From positions 544,986-608,985 of the forward strand of contig NZ_JACVQB010000001.1 in the NCBI RefSeq assembly GCF_018881575.1: a stretch of DNA of 64,000 nt, written 5' to 3'. Under the pieces are notes generated by a model. That model was not told the origin of the DNA. It did no database searches and saw nothing but the letters and a program-made list of their open reading frames with translations. Position numbers and translations under genes: made by a program. Positions 52,771 to 62,069 of the stretch are shown piece after piece. This DNA is from Polynucleobacter sp. UK-Kesae-W10. GTDB lineage: Bacteria; Pseudomonadota; Gammaproteobacteria; Burkholderiales; Burkholderiaceae. Every line of letters begins with the position of its first letter. Positions within the stretch are counted from its first letter, which is position 1.

Positions 52771-53805
52771 ACGAACTATCGCAGTGACACGATTGCGTTC
52801 GTAACTGACTCCAGGGGTATCAGGAGGACTACTTAGTGTGGTGCTCACAAACAGGGAGGTCTGCGCTTCCAATTGGGAGGCAATGCGTTTGGCTAACTCA
52901 CTATTGCGGTCGTATTGAATTTGCACGCTGGCAACCTTACCTTCTTTGGATCTTGCAATTAAGGCGTTGATCTTTTCTGGAGAGTAGTCATCAAAAAAGA
53001 TGGGGTACCAACCGCCAACCATCGTATTTAATGGCTTGGCAGACTTCTCTACTTTACCGTCGAGCTTCGGTACGACAGCGTGCGCATTGGCTTTGATGGG
53101 GAGTTGGAAATCAATCCCCGTTTTTTCTACTAAAGCTTCATAGGAGATTGGTGGTGTCATTGCAGCTTCATTCGTATTTTCAATCCAGTATCCCCACGCA
53201 AGATTTTTACTTGGGTCGTATACCAATTTATATAGATGACTGGGAATCGTTACTCTTCCCCTGCCAATACTTCCCTGCTTGCCAGTGGACCCAGTAAAGA
53301 CGTATACGTCACCATTTGCTCTTTTGACATACTGCCTAGTGGGCTCCTCAACATTTTTTGCCCAGATCCCCTGATTGTTTTGTCTTGCCTGCGGCATCAT
53401 GTTGGCTAGAGAAAACGATTGGGCCATTCCCCGTTCATTGCTCATGTCTCCAGCAGGCACATTGTGCCCCCGATCATAGCCACTGCCCCGATAGTCTGCG
53501 AGTAAAGAGCGCTCGGCATATGGTAAGCGAGCCTCTTCATAGAATTGATTGCTGCGTCGAGGGTGTGGCGCGTTGAGTTGCTCGCGATGGAGTTTCTCCA
53601 CGGTGTAAATTGGTTTCTTATCAGCGGGAGAGTAATAAATCGCAAAGTGATCAAAGCATAGGTCCCTACCAGCTTGCGCGCTGATGGGCGCCTTGCCGTC
53701 CGGAAAAAACGTTTGGCAGTCTTCAAAGAGGGCAAAGGCCTTGCTCGAGCCCAAGAGCGCGAACAAAAAAACCCAGGAAGCAAAAAGTGTACGAACCGTT
53801 TTCAT
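52762..53805 (-). CDS. Secreted DNA/RNA non-specific endonuclease (DRGH type)
   Basis: A 347-residue nuclease with a signal peptide ending near SSKAFA (about 25). YDRGHNVPAGDMSN near residue 109-122 holds the catalytic His of the beta-beta-alpha metal site, and MMPQARQNNQGIWAKNVE near 135-153 the metal-binding Asn. The enzyme should degrade nucleic acids in periplasm or medium. After the usual nuclease domain (to about 275) is an extra C-terminal module of about 70 residues, with VASVQIQYDRNSELAKRI and YERNRVTAIVRLK, absent from simple NucA/Serratia nucleases as far as I recall. That module is unidentified. Confidence 0.88.
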   Translation of the reverse strand: MKTVRTLFASWVFLFALLGSSKAFALFEDCQTFFPDGKAPISAQAGRDLCFDHFAIYYSPADKKPIYTVEKLHREQLNAPHPRRSNQFYEEARLPYAERSLLADYRGSGYDRGHNVPAGDMSNERGMAQSFSLANMMPQARQNNQGIWAKNVEEPTRQYVKRANGDVYVFTGSTGKQGSIGRGRVTIPSHLYKLVYDPSKNLAWGYWIENTNEAAMTPPISYEALVEKTGIDFQLPIKANAHAVVPKLDGKVEKSAKPLNTMVGGWYPIFFDDYSPEKINALIARSKEGKVASVQIQYDRNSELAKRIASQLEAQTSLFVSTTLSSPPDTPGVSYERNRVTAIVRLK

Positions 53806-54144
53806 GATCTCTAGCGTAGGGGCTGAGCAAATCTAGCCTTGTTACTGTTGTGCGAAGTTAGCTCTGAAGCTAGTGCTTGTTTGACCATGGAATGACCATC
53901 TTTTTCTTTGGAGTGCGCTCCCAGGAGTCTGTATTTTCTTGCCTTGCAGCATTCGCGCGGTGGCACTACCGGTAGAAAAAGGATCTCGCTTGAGCACTAG
54001 ATGTATGGTTTTTCAGGGACATTTTTCAGTCCAAATAGTAAAAAAGTCGAAATTTTGGGATTTTTTTATAGAATGAAATTAGTGTCTCCTAACATGTATA
54101 AGTAATTGATTTATATAGATTAAATATCAATTTTTGCTACATCC

Positions 54145-54160
54145 TACGGGATCTCCCGTA
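54145..54160. promoter_or_regulatory. Inverted repeat, possible operator
   Basis: TACGGGA-TC-TCCCGTA, a 7-2-7 perfect inverted repeat, centred about 48 bases upstream of a -35-like box. The shape suits a dimeric DNA-binding regulator; none can be named. Confidence 0.4.
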
Positions 54161-54200
54161 TTTCAAGATCTAAAAGTTATCGAAATAGAGTTCTTTATTC

Positions 54201-54229
54201 TTGACTTGATATAAGAACCTTTTTAGGAT
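54201..54229 (+). promoter_or_regulatory. Sigma-70-like promoter for the lytic transglycosylase gene
   Basis: TTGACT (54201-54206) and TAGGAT (54224-54229) are separated by 17 bases, close to the sigma-70 consensus. Transcription would begin near 54236, giving a leader of about 65 bases before the start codon at 54302. Confidence 0.6.
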
Positions 54230-54301
54230 GACCCATGTTTTTTATATATTGCGATGCAGCATAAATCAGTAGTTCGGTTTAGATGGTGTCGCAACAACTG
54301 A

Positions 54302-55288
54302 ATGAGTAAATGTTTATCTAACAATTTGAGCGAGATGCAGAACGCCCAACCAGCAGCGCTGGCGGCTAAGGATCTGCTAGCCCATGCCATGGCGCCGGTA
54401 TACCGCGTCATTAATGGTTTGCTCGTTGTGACCGTATTCATGGTGGTTGGACTTTGGCTTTCAGGTAACGGCACCAATGCCGGTGCTTTTGATTTAGCCC
54501 GCATTCTGGTGCCTGATGAGGCGCGCCATATTGTTTGGAGCAATGGCTTTGGGATGCTCGATCAATATAAGAGTGCCAACGAGGCTGCTGCAGTAGCACC
54601 TGATACTGAGATTGCCGCTGTCATTTACAGCAAATCCAAGCCGAACAATGCTGGCTTGGCGAGCGCAAAACAACAAACTGTTGCTTTATTGATGCCTTCA
54701 GTGGCCCAGGTACAAGTGAAATCGATCTCCCACTTGGCAGATCGCATCCCGACTTCCAAGATAGACCCCCAGGCCTTGGATAGCAATTTGATGGGCTCAA
54801 TACAGAACCAGCGCGCAGTAGCCGATTTCTTTGAAAAGAAATATGGCTTAGACCGCTCCAAGATCGAAGAGTATGTATCTAATACCATCTTGATCGCCAA
54901 GGAAGTTAATATTGATCCCGTGCTCTTGTTGGCAGTGATTTCTGTTGAATCCAACTTCAATCCCAATACAAAGAGTCAGGCTGGTGCTGAAGGTCTCATG
55001 CAAGTGATGACCTCTGTGCATCGCGAAAAGTATGCTTTATACGGCGGAACCCACCAAGCGGTAAAGCCTGAAGTCAATATTCGTGTTGGCGCTTACATCC
55101 TCAAGTACCTCATTGCAACCGCTGGTTCCTTACGTAACGGCCTAAAGTTTTATGTGGGTGCAGCCAATGCCGAGGATGATGGTGGCTATGCCGATAAGGT
55201 CATGGCGGAACGTAATCGTTTGATTGGCTTGTGCCAAACGCGTTCGATCAACCGCTTAACCCTCAATGGCAAGGACTTGCGCTCTTAA
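54302..55288 (+). CDS. Membrane-anchored lytic transglycosylase, SLT domain
   Basis: A 328-residue protein with one transmembrane helix near residues 38-58 (NGLLVVTVFMVVGLWLSG) and a C-terminal SLT domain. LLLAVISVESNFNPNTKS near 205-225 has the catalytic Glu (about 215), followed by AGAEGLMQVMTSVH and the NIRVGAYILKYLI repeat typical of Slt/MltE-type enzymes. It cleaves peptidoglycan strands with formation of 1,6-anhydromuramic ends, in the periplasm. The region between helix and domain is a linker without clear motif. Confidence 0.88.
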   Translation: MSKCLSNNLSEMQNAQPAALAAKDLLAHAMAPVYRVINGLLVVTVFMVVGLWLSGNGTNAGAFDLARILVPDEARHIVWSNGFGMLDQYKSANEAAAVAPDTEIAAVIYSKSKPNNAGLASAKQQTVALLMPSVAQVQVKSISHLADRIPTSKIDPQALDSNLMGSIQNQRAVADFFEKKYGLDRSKIEEYVSNTILIAKEVNIDPVLLLAVISVESNFNPNTKSQAGAEGLMQVMTSVHREKYALYGGTHQAVKPEVNIRVGAYILKYLIATAGSLRNGLKFYVGAANAEDDGGYADKVMAERNRLIGLCQTRSINRLTLNGKDLRS

Positions 55289-55330
55289 CACTCTTAACGC
55301 TCTTAATTTAGCGAGCCTTTTCTAAAAAAC

Positions 55331-55355
55331 AAAAGCCACCCTAGGGTGGCTTTTT
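55331..55355. terminator. Bidirectional intrinsic terminator
   Basis: AAAAGCCACC (55331-55340) and GGTGGCTTTT (55345-55354) form a perfect stem with a CTAG loop, flanked by A and T runs. It separates the convergent transglycosylase and FKBP genes. Confidence 0.92.
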
Positions 55356-55372
55356 GCTTAGTGCGAAATTGC

Positions 55373-55720
55373 TTAGTTCACGCCATGCAATTCAACATCA
55401 AATACGAGGGTCGCGTTTGGGGGGATTACGCCACCAGCGCCTCGAGCACCATAGCCCATCTCAGATGGGATGATGAGAGTACGTTTGCCACCAATCTTCA
55501 TACCAGCAACGCCTTGATCCCAGCCTTTAATGACGTGTCCTGCGCCCAGGGGGAAGCTAAACAATTGGCCACGATCTAATGAGCTGTCGAATTTTTGACC
55601 TTTGTGTTCTGGTGCATTTTCGTCATAAAGCCAGCCGGTGTAGTGCACATCCACGTGATTGCCAGCCGCAGCTTCTTTGCCATCACCCACAACGGTATCG
55701 ATTTTTTTGAGTTCAGTCAT
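55373..55720 (-). CDS. FKBP-type peptidyl-prolyl cis-trans isomerase
   Basis: A 115-residue single-domain FKBP without signal peptide, so cytoplasmic. [29 protein letters not shown] in pieces covers residues 23-51, [20 protein letters not shown] near 58-77 the binding pocket with Trp, and [22 protein letters not shown] the C-terminal strand. It speeds proline isomerisation in folding proteins. Slightly long loop around NAPEHK. The monomeric isocitrate dehydrogenase gene is divergent, 269 bases away. Confidence 0.93.
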   Translation of the reverse strand: MTELKKIDTVVGDGKEAAAGNHVDVHYTGWLYDENAPEHKGQKFDSSLDRGQLFSFPLGAGHVIKGWDQGVAGMKIGGKRTLIIPSEMGYGARGAGGVIPPNATLVFDVELHGVN

Positions 55721-55989
55721 GATGTTTTTCCTGTTTCATGCAAATTGGTCGCTCAGTATATTCCCGACGCCCTTGGTGGATTCCCTTAAATTGGGGTTTA
55801 TATGCTGATTTAGGGTGCAAAACCTGCATTTTTGCCAGACTCGATGATTTAAAATGGAGGACTCGCCTCATTGGCAAACCGGCCTTCTATAAAAGGGAAG
55901 CCAGCTACAAGCGATTTGCAAAATGCGGACAAGAGAGTGGCAGGTGAAAGACCTGACTCTGTAAATTTATCAATATTGAGGAAACGTTA

Positions 55990-58227
55990 ATGGCTTCAGA
56001 GAAATCAAAGATTATTTACACGCTGACAGACGAAGCGCCGCTTTTGGCGACTTGCGCTTTTTTGCCAATTATTCGTACGTTCACAGCGCCTGCCGGAGTA
56101 GAGATTGTGAAGAGCGACATTTCTGTTGCTGCACGCATCTTGGCTGAGTTTTCCGATTGCTTAACGGATGCACAAAAGGTGCCAGATAATTTGGCTGAGT
56201 TGGGTAAGATGACTTTATTGCCGGACACCAACATCATTAAGCTCCCAAACATTAGCGCCTCGGTTCCGCAGTTATTGGCTGCCATCAAAGAATTGCAGTC
56301 CAAGGGCTACAAGATCCCAAATTTCCCAGAAGATCCAAAGACTGACGAAGAGAAGGCGATTCGTACGCGTTACTCTAAGTGCTTGGGTAGTTCTGTAAAC
56401 CCAGTATTGCGCGAAGGTAACTCTGACCGCCGCGCTCCACCCGCAGTCAAGCGCTATGCTCGTAAAAACCCACACTCTATGGGTGAGTGGAGCCAAGCTT
56501 CTCGTACGCACGTTTCTCACATGCATGGTGGCGACTTCTACTCAAGCGAGAAGTCCATGACGATGACCAAGGCCTGTGATGTGAAGATGGATTTGGTCAC
56601 CAAGAGTGGCAAGACGATTGTGCTCAAACCAAAAGTCTCTTTACTCGCTGGAGAAATTATCGATAGCATGTACATGAGTAAAAAGGCCCTGTGTGAGTTC
56701 TACGAAAAAGAAATCGAAGACGCATACAAGACCGGCATGATGTTGTCCTTGCACGTGAAGGCGACCATGATGAAGGTTTCTCACCCAATCGTGTTTGGTC
56801 ACGCAGTGAAGATTTTCTACAAGGATGCTTTTGAGAAACACGCCAAGCTGTTTGAAGAGTTGGGTGTGAATGCCAATAACGGCATGAGCAGCCTCTACGA
56901 AAAGATTAAAACTTTGCCTGAATCCAAGCGCGAAGAAATTATTCAAGATTTGCACGCTTGCCACGAACATCGTCCAGCATTGGCGATGGTGGATTCTGCT
57001 AAAGGCATTACCAACTTGCATTCCCCAAGCGACGTGATCGTGGACGCATCTATGCCTGCCATGATTCGTGTAGGCGGCAAGATGTGGGGCGCGGATGGCC
57101 GCTTGCATGACACCAAGGCGGTGATCCCTGAAAGTACTTTTGCCCGTATCTATCAAGAGATGATTAATTTCTGTAAGACTCACGGTAACTTTGATCCAAG
57201 AACTATGGGCACTGTGCCTAACGTTGGTTTGATGGCTCAGCAAGCTGAAGAGTATGGCTCACACGACAAGACTTTTGAAATTCCAGAAGCAGGTGTAGCC
57301 CGTATTGTTGCGGATGATGGCACTGTATTGCTCGAGCAAAACGTGGAAGAGGGCGATATCTGGCGTATGTGCCAATGTAAAGATGCCCCGATTCGCGATT
57401 GGGTCAAATTGGCTGTGAACCGTGCGCGCTTGTCTAATACACCAGCAGTATTCTGGTTGGACGAGTACCGTCCACATGAAGCTGAGCTCATCAAGAAAGT
57501 CAAAACCTATCTGAAAGATTACGATCTGGAAGGTGTTGATATCCAGATCATGTCTCAGACTCGTGCAATGCGTTACACCCTTGAGCGCGTTATTCGTGGC
57601 AAGGACACCATCTCGGTTACTGGCAATATCTTGCGTGATTACCTCACTGACTTGTTCCCAATTATGGAATTAGGAACCAGCGCGAAAATGTTATCTATCG
57701 TGCCGTTGATGGCTGGTGGTGGCTTGTTCGAAACAGGTGCTGGTGGCTCTGCTCCGAAGCATGTACAGCAATTGGTTGAAGAGAACCACTTGCGTTGGGA
57801 TTCTTTAGGTGAGTTCTTGGCATTGGCGGTATCACTTGAGGATATCGGCGACAAGACAGGTAATCCAAAAGTCAAAATCTTGGCTCGCACTCTCGATGAG
57901 GCGACTGGTAAATTATTGGACAACAATAAGTCACCATCTCCACGGACAGGTGAATTGGATAACCGCGGCAGCCAGTTCTACTTGGCAATGTATTGGGCAG
58001 AAGCTTTGGCCGCGCAAACCGAAGACAAAGAGTTGCAGGCGTACTTTGCTCCTTTAGCCAAGACTTTGGCTGAAAACGAGCAGAAGATCACTGCGGAACT
58101 CAAGGCAGTTCAAGGCAAGCCAGCAGATATTGGTGGTTACTTTGTTGCTGACCCTGAGAAGTGCAAAGCAGTAATGCGCCCAAGCCCAACGTTCAATGCA
58201 GCTTTGAAAGCAGCAAGAGCAGCATAG
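55990..58227 (+). CDS. icd: NADP-dependent isocitrate dehydrogenase, monomeric type
   Basis: A 745-residue enzyme of the monomeric class (about 740 residues), which converts isocitrate and NADP to 2-oxoglutarate, CO2 and NADPH in the citric acid cycle. Recognisable stretches are [19 protein letters not shown] (about 10-28), [20 protein letters not shown] near 138, [19 protein letters not shown] near 346 and [18 protein letters not shown] near 544. Regular codon use suggests good expression. It is monocistronic, with a terminator downstream. Confidence 0.95.
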   Translation: MASEKSKIIYTLTDEAPLLATCAFLPIIRTFTAPAGVEIVKSDISVAARILAEFSDCLTDAQKVPDNLAELGKMTLLPDTNIIKLPNISASVPQLLAAIKELQSKGYKIPNFPEDPKTDEEKAIRTRYSKCLGSSVNPVLREGNSDRRAPPAVKRYARKNPHSMGEWSQASRTHVSHMHGGDFYSSEKSMTMTKACDVKMDLVTKSGKTIVLKPKVSLLAGEIIDSMYMSKKALCEFYEKEIEDAYKTGMMLSLHVKATMMKVSHPIVFGHAVKIFYKDAFEKHAKLFEELGVNANNGMSSLYEKIKTLPESKREEIIQDLHACHEHRPALAMVDSAKGITNLHSPSDVIVDASMPAMIRVGGKMWGADGRLHDTKAVIPESTFARIYQEMINFCKTHGNFDPRTMGTVPNVGLMAQQAEEYGSHDKTFEIPEAGVARIVADDGTVLLEQNVEEGDIWRMCQCKDAPIRDWVKLAVNRARLSNTPAVFWLDEYRPHEAELIKKVKTYLKDYDLEGVDIQIMSQTRAMRYTLERVIRGKDTISVTGNILRDYLTDLFPIMELGTSAKMLSIVPLMAGGGLFETGAGGSAPKHVQQLVEENHLRWDSLGEFLALAVSLEDIGDKTGNPKVKILARTLDEATGKLLDNNKSPSPRTGELDNRGSQFYLAMYWAEALAAQTEDKELQAYFAPLAKTLAENEQKITAELKAVQGKPADIGGYFVADPEKCKAVMRPSPTFNAALKAARAA

Positions 58228-58271
58228 GTATAAGCGCTAAGACCTAATTTTAATAATTAGGTTTAATATTT

Positions 58272-58300
58272 AAAGGCAAACTTTCGGGTTTGCCTTTTTT
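58272..58300 (+). terminator. Terminator after icd
   Basis: AAAGGCAAAC (58272-58281) pairs with GTTTGCCTTT (58288-58297), then T residues to 58300. A weaker AT-rich hairpin (ACCTAATT...AATTAGGT, 58242-58262) precedes it. Confidence 0.88.
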
Positions 58301-58324
58301 ATTGATTATTCGCGTTATCAATTC

Positions 58325-58732
58325 ATGCCTAAACCAAAAGACCTGATCGAATTAAGCTATCTGAGCGAAGCTGTCTTAGATATGTCTTTTTTGGGTCTAA
58401 TGCGACTCTTAGAGTCGGCGCGGGCATTTAATCAAGATCATGGCATCACTGGCATCTTGTTTTACGATAACCAGCAGTTTGGTCAGATCATTGAGGGAGA
58501 GCGCGCCAATATTATGAAATGTTGGAAGCGTATTCAAGAAGATAAGCGCCATCATCGGGTTGAGTTGCTAGAGATACGAGAAATTACTGAACGCAGCTAC
58601 CCTGAGTGGCTTTTGCGCTTCTATGGTGGCGAGTCTTTAGTAAAGGACTACCCCGTTCTAGAGAAGATGGTGGGCGGTATGGACAAGCACAGCCTCAACC
58701 TGCTCAATAAAATGCGGGCTGCACAGACCTAA
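58325..58732 (+). CDS. BLUF-domain blue-light sensor protein
   Basis: A 135-residue protein consisting of one BLUF domain plus a short C-terminal helical extension. IELSYLSEAV near residue 7-16 has the flavin-contacting Tyr, ARAFNQDHGITGILFYDNQQFGQIIEGE (in pieces about 33-60) the conserved Asn, and Gln before IIEGE the hydrogen-bond switching Gln. BLUF domains bind FAD and answer blue light. No output domain is fused, so it probably acts by protein contact; the partner is not in sight. The preceding icd terminator makes it separately transcribed. Confidence 0.85.
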   Translation: MPKPKDLIELSYLSEAVLDMSFLGLMRLLESARAFNQDHGITGILFYDNQQFGQIIEGERANIMKCWKRIQEDKRHHRVELLEIREITERSYPEWLLRFYGGESLVKDYPVLEKMVGGMDKHSLNLLNKMRAAQT

Positions 58733-58809
58733 AGCATTTACAGGCCGTTCGCCAAGCAATAAATTCATATCGGTAGCAAAATAGACCCATTACATCAATG
58801 GGGTTCGCC

Positions 58810-59772
58810 ATGCGTTTTATTGATAAAACCATCCTTGCTAGTGATATCACGCCTCAAGCTGTTTTCGAAAACCGCCGCGCCTTAATCAAGACTGCGGCAG
58901 CTGGGGGCTTTGGTGCGGCCTTGGCGCCTTGGTTTTCAAGGCAGGCATTGGCAGCTAGCCCCGAGAAGCTAAATGCAACCCTTAATACAGCCTATAGCAC
59001 CAAAGATGAGGCGACACCTTATAAGTACGTCACTAGCTATAACAATTTCTATGAGTTTGGCACTGATAAGGCGGATCCCGCTGCCAATGCTGGCAGCTTG
59101 CAAACCAAACCATGGACGATTTCGATTGAGGGCTTGGTCAAAAAGCCTGTCACCCTAGATATGGATGCGCTATTAAAAATAGCGCCGCTAGAAGAGCGTA
59201 TTTATCGGATGCGCTGTGTGGAAGGTTGGTCGATGGTCATCCCTTGGGATGGTTACTCCCTCTCCAAACTCATTAACAAAGTAGAGCCTTTAAGTTCTGC
59301 CAAGTATGTGGAATTTATTTCTTTAGCCGATCGCAAACAAATGCCTGGGGTGAGCAGCAATATCCTAGACTGGCCATATCGTGAGGGTTTGCGGATGGAT
59401 GAGGCAATGAACCCTTTAACGCTTCTGACTTTTGGTTTATATGGCGAGGTATTGCCTAAGCAAAATGGTGCACCTGTACGGATTGTGGTGCCTTGGAAGT
59501 ATGGCTTTAAAAGCGCTAAATCCATTGTTAAGATTCGCTTTACTGAAGAGATGCCTAAGACGAGCTGGAATCAGTTCGATGCGCGTGAATACGGCTTTTA
59601 TTCGAACGTCAATCCATTAGTGGATCATCCACGCTGGAGTCAGGCTACAGAGCGACGCATTGGTGATGCGAAAGGTATGTTTGCGCCAAAGATTAAAACC
59701 CAAATGTTCAATGGCTATGGTGATCAAGTGGCAAGCTTGTATGCCGGTATGGATTTGAAAAAATACTACTAA
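58810..59772 (+). CDS. msrP: Protein-methionine-sulfoxide reductase catalytic subunit MsrP (YedY)
   Basis: A 320-residue periplasmic molybdoenzyme. The N-terminus has a Tat-type signal with [21 protein letters not shown] near residue 21. [21 protein letters not shown] near 131-151 contains the Cys (about 136) that binds the molybdopterin Mo, and [20 protein letters not shown] near 224 is a further family motif. It repairs oxidised Met in envelope proteins. The usual membrane partner msrQ is not adjacent. I chose ATG 58810 with GGGG upstream; 58798 would add four residues. One base separates neither: the next gene starts directly after its stop. Confidence 0.93.
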   Translation: MRFIDKTILASDITPQAVFENRRALIKTAAAGGFGAALAPWFSRQALAASPEKLNATLNTAYSTKDEATPYKYVTSYNNFYEFGTDKADPAANAGSLQTKPWTISIEGLVKKPVTLDMDALLKIAPLEERIYRMRCVEGWSMVIPWDGYSLSKLINKVEPLSSAKYVEFISLADRKQMPGVSSNILDWPYREGLRMDEAMNPLTLLTFGLYGEVLPKQNGAPVRIVVPWKYGFKSAKSIVKIRFTEEMPKTSWNQFDAREYGFYSNVNPLVDHPRWSQATERRIGDAKGMFAPKIKTQMFNGYGDQVASLYAGMDLKKYY

Positions 59773-60342
59773 ATGATGAAGAAATTACACGCTGCGGTTT
59801 TGGGTATAGCGATTACGCTATTGAGTTTTTCTGCCTTTAGTCAGACGGATTCTTCTGTAAAGACTATCGCATCATTGGACGTACCGCGCTATCTCGGTAC
59901 CTGGTATGAGATTGCGAAATTTCCGAATTGGTTTCAGAAAAAATGCATTGGCAATACCCAAGCAGTTTATTCGCTGAGATCCGATGGCTCCTTGAAAGTG
60001 CTCAATAGCTGCAAAACAAGTGATGGCGAAACAACTCAAGCGGAAGGTACTGCTAGGCAGATAGGCGCAAAAGATTCCCCTAAGCTAGAAGTACGATTTG
60101 CTCCCGCATGGCTCTCGTTCGTACCCTTCGTATGGGGTGATTATTGGGTTATTGACTTAGATCCGCAATATCAAGTTGCAGCAGTGAGCGATCCGAAACG
60201 GGAATATCTTTGGGTACTCTCTAGAACGCAGCAGCTTGACCCAAAAATCTATCAAGACTTGCTGCAACGCTTGCAGACGCAACAGTTTGATACACGCAAG
60301 CTAGAGTTGACCACTCAGGCTAATGCTTCGCTCAAGAACTAA
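59773..60342 (+). CDS. blc: Lipocalin (Blc-like)
   Basis: A 189-residue exported protein. The signal peptide ends near FSAFSQTD (about 24) with no lipobox Cys, so it is likely free in the periplasm unlike E. coli Blc. LGTWYEIAKFPNWFQKKC near residue 41-58 is the lipocalin GxW motif, and EYLWVLSRTQQLDPKIYQDL near 148 the third conserved region. The family binds lipids or fatty acids. It starts exactly after the msrP stop, suggesting a shared envelope stress unit. Confidence 0.9.
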   Translation: MMKKLHAAVLGIAITLLSFSAFSQTDSSVKTIASLDVPRYLGTWYEIAKFPNWFQKKCIGNTQAVYSLRSDGSLKVLNSCKTSDGETTQAEGTARQIGAKDSPKLEVRFAPAWLSFVPFVWGDYWVIDLDPQYQVAAVSDPKREYLWVLSRTQQLDPKIYQDLLQRLQTQQFDTRKLELTTQANASLKN

Positions 60343-60360
60343 AGCAGGTGTATTGATTTA

Positions 60361-61281
60361 ATGCCCTATTCATTACCTGCAGGTATTGAAATCTTCGAGA
60401 GAGGATGGCTATCTGCCAACAATATTCTCCATATTGGCGAAGCAGATGTCTCCATTGTTGATACTGGATATTGTGCGCACCAAGCAATGACCTTAGATTT
60501 AGTGCGCAATGCATTGCAAAAACATGGCGTATCGCATCTGCATAAAGTGATCAATACGCATTTACATTCCGATCACTGCGGGGGCAACGCTTCTTTAGCG
60601 AAAACGTATCAAAGCGATATTTATATTCCGGCAGCCGAGGCCTTGGCAGTCAAAGATTGGAATCTTGACTTGTTAAGTTATCTCAACCTTGGCCAAGAGT
60701 GTCCAGAGTTTCGGTATCAGGGTTTACTCATTCCAGACCAGGAAATCATGCTCGGAGCTTATCCCTGGAAAATATTGGCTGCTCCAGGGCACGATCCGCA
60801 CTCTGTCATGCTGTATCAAGAGCAATTTGGTATTCTGATATCCGCTGATGCCTTGTGGGAAGATGGCTTTGGTGTGATCTTTCCTGAGCTGTGGGGGGAG
60901 TCTGGTTTTGAAGAGGTTGCCCAAACGTTGGAGCTCATTGAGGGGCTAGAGGTGGCGCTGGTGATACCGGGGCATGGCAAGCCCTTTACGGATCTTGCGC
61001 AATCGCTGGAAAAAGCAAGATCACGTTTGGATTATTTATCATCTAACCCAGATCGTAATGCGCGCCATGGGGCTAAAGTCCTATTGAAATACAAATTATT
61101 AGAATGGCGTAGCAAAGAAATAGATCAAGTGCGTCAATGGATCTGCAATACACCCGCCTTAAATAGTGCGGCAAAGCAGTTGAATATGGAGATCAGTGAA
61201 TTTAGTCATTGGCTACCCCAAGCATTAGTAAAGTCTGGGGCGGCTGTGTTTGAAGGCAATCATTTAGTAGATCAAATTTAA
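60361..61281 (+). CDS. Metallo-beta-lactamase-fold hydrolase
   Basis: A 306-residue cytoplasmic-looking enzyme. INTHLHSDHCGGNASLA near residue 62-78 is the H-x-H-x-D-H zinc motif, GHDPHSVML near 143 holds the third ligand region and IPGHGKPF near 202 the last His. The family hydrolyses thioesters, lactones or glyoxalase-type substrates; the helical C-terminal domain after about 220 resembles the winged-helix-like tail of several hydrolases of this type. It follows blc by 18 bases and precedes the SDR gene by 17. Confidence 0.85.
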   Translation: MPYSLPAGIEIFERGWLSANNILHIGEADVSIVDTGYCAHQAMTLDLVRNALQKHGVSHLHKVINTHLHSDHCGGNASLAKTYQSDIYIPAAEALAVKDWNLDLLSYLNLGQECPEFRYQGLLIPDQEIMLGAYPWKILAAPGHDPHSVMLYQEQFGILISADALWEDGFGVIFPELWGESGFEEVAQTLELIEGLEVALVIPGHGKPFTDLAQSLEKARSRLDYLSSNPDRNARHGAKVLLKYKLLEWRSKEIDQVRQWICNTPALNSAAKQLNMEISEFSHWLPQALVKSGAAVFEGNHLVDQI

Positions 61282-61298
61282 TTTTAAGAAGAGGCAAT

Positions 61299-62069
61299 AT
61301 GGAACATACCGTTTTAGTAACTGGGGCAACTGCAGGTTTTGGTGAGGCAACTGCCCGACGTTTTTTGGCTCATGGCCACAAAGTGATTGCAGTAGGCCGT
61401 AGAGCGGAGCGTTTGGAGTCTCTGAAAGCCTCGCTACCTGCTGAGCAGCAGAAAAAATTACTGACCTTGGTTGTAGATGTATGTGATAGCGCCAAAGTAG
61501 ATGCTTTGGCTGCAACACTGCCAGCTGAATTTGCTAAGGTCACAGTGCTCGTCAATAACGCTGGCTTAGCTTTGGGCTTGGAGCCAGCTCACAAGGCCTT
61601 TTTGAGCGATTGGGATCAAATGATTGATACCAATATCAAGGGCTTGGTACATATGAGCCGCGCATTCTTACCCGGTATGGTCGAGCGCAAACAAGGTCAT
61701 GTGATTAACCTAGGTTCTGTGGCGGCTAATTACCCTTACCCAGGCGGTAACGTGTATGGCGGTACGAAAGCTTTCGTAAAGCAATTTAGTTTGAATTTGC
61801 GCGCGGATTTAATTGGTACACCAGTCCGGGTGACTTGTATTGAGCCAGGTATGTGCGCCGGCACCGAGTTTTCGAACGTACGTTTTAAAGGCGATGACGG
61901 TAAGGCTGAGCAAGTCTATACCGGCGTCAAAGCCTTGAGTGCAGATGATGTGGCTGAAGCGATTTATTGGTCTGCCACCCTACCAAGTCATATGAATATC
62001 AATGTCTTGGAGATGATGCCAGTTCAACAGGCATTCAATGCCTTTAACGTCCACCGCGGAGAGTTTTAA
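61299..62069 (+). CDS. ydfG: SDR dehydrogenase, YdfG-like (3-hydroxy acid / serine dehydrogenase)
   Basis: A 256-residue classical SDR. VLVTGATAGFGEATARRFL at residues 5-23 is the NADP site, LVNNAGLALGLEP near 82 the NNAG motif, NLGSVAANYPYPGGNVYGGTKAF near 137-160 contains catalytic Ser, Tyr and Lys. The long match, including PGMCAGTEFSNVRFKGD, is that of YdfG-type NADP-dependent 3-hydroxy acid dehydrogenases. Stop codon overlaps that of the convergent DUF2889 gene through TTAA. Confidence 0.85.
   Translation: MEHTVLVTGATAGFGEATARRFLAHGHKVIAVGRRAERLESLKASLPAEQQKKLLTLVVDVCDSAKVDALAATLPAEFAKVTVLVNNAGLALGLEPAHKAFLSDWDQMIDTNIKGLVHMSRAFLPGMVERKQGHVINLGSVAANYPYPGGNVYGGTKAFVKQFSLNLRADLIGTPVRVTCIEPGMCAGTEFSNVRFKGDDGKAEQVYTGVKALSADDVAEAIYWSATLPSHMNINVLEMMPVQQAFNAFNVHRGEF

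Larger units (their letters stand above)
53806..54301. other. 496-base non-coding region before the lytic transglycosylase gene
   Basis: No gene is supported here; only very short frames occur. The stretch becomes AT-rich after 54030. It holds a 7-2-7 inverted repeat at 54145-54160 and a promoter-like pair at 54201-54229. TGACCAT occurs twice near 53883 and 53892. A small RNA cannot be excluded, but I see no terminator-like hairpin to define one. Confidence 0.5.

Noticed and set aside
56641..57243. 200-codon open frame antisense to icd
   Set aside because: Shadow of a highly conserved enzyme gene; His-rich low-quality composition and no ribosome site.
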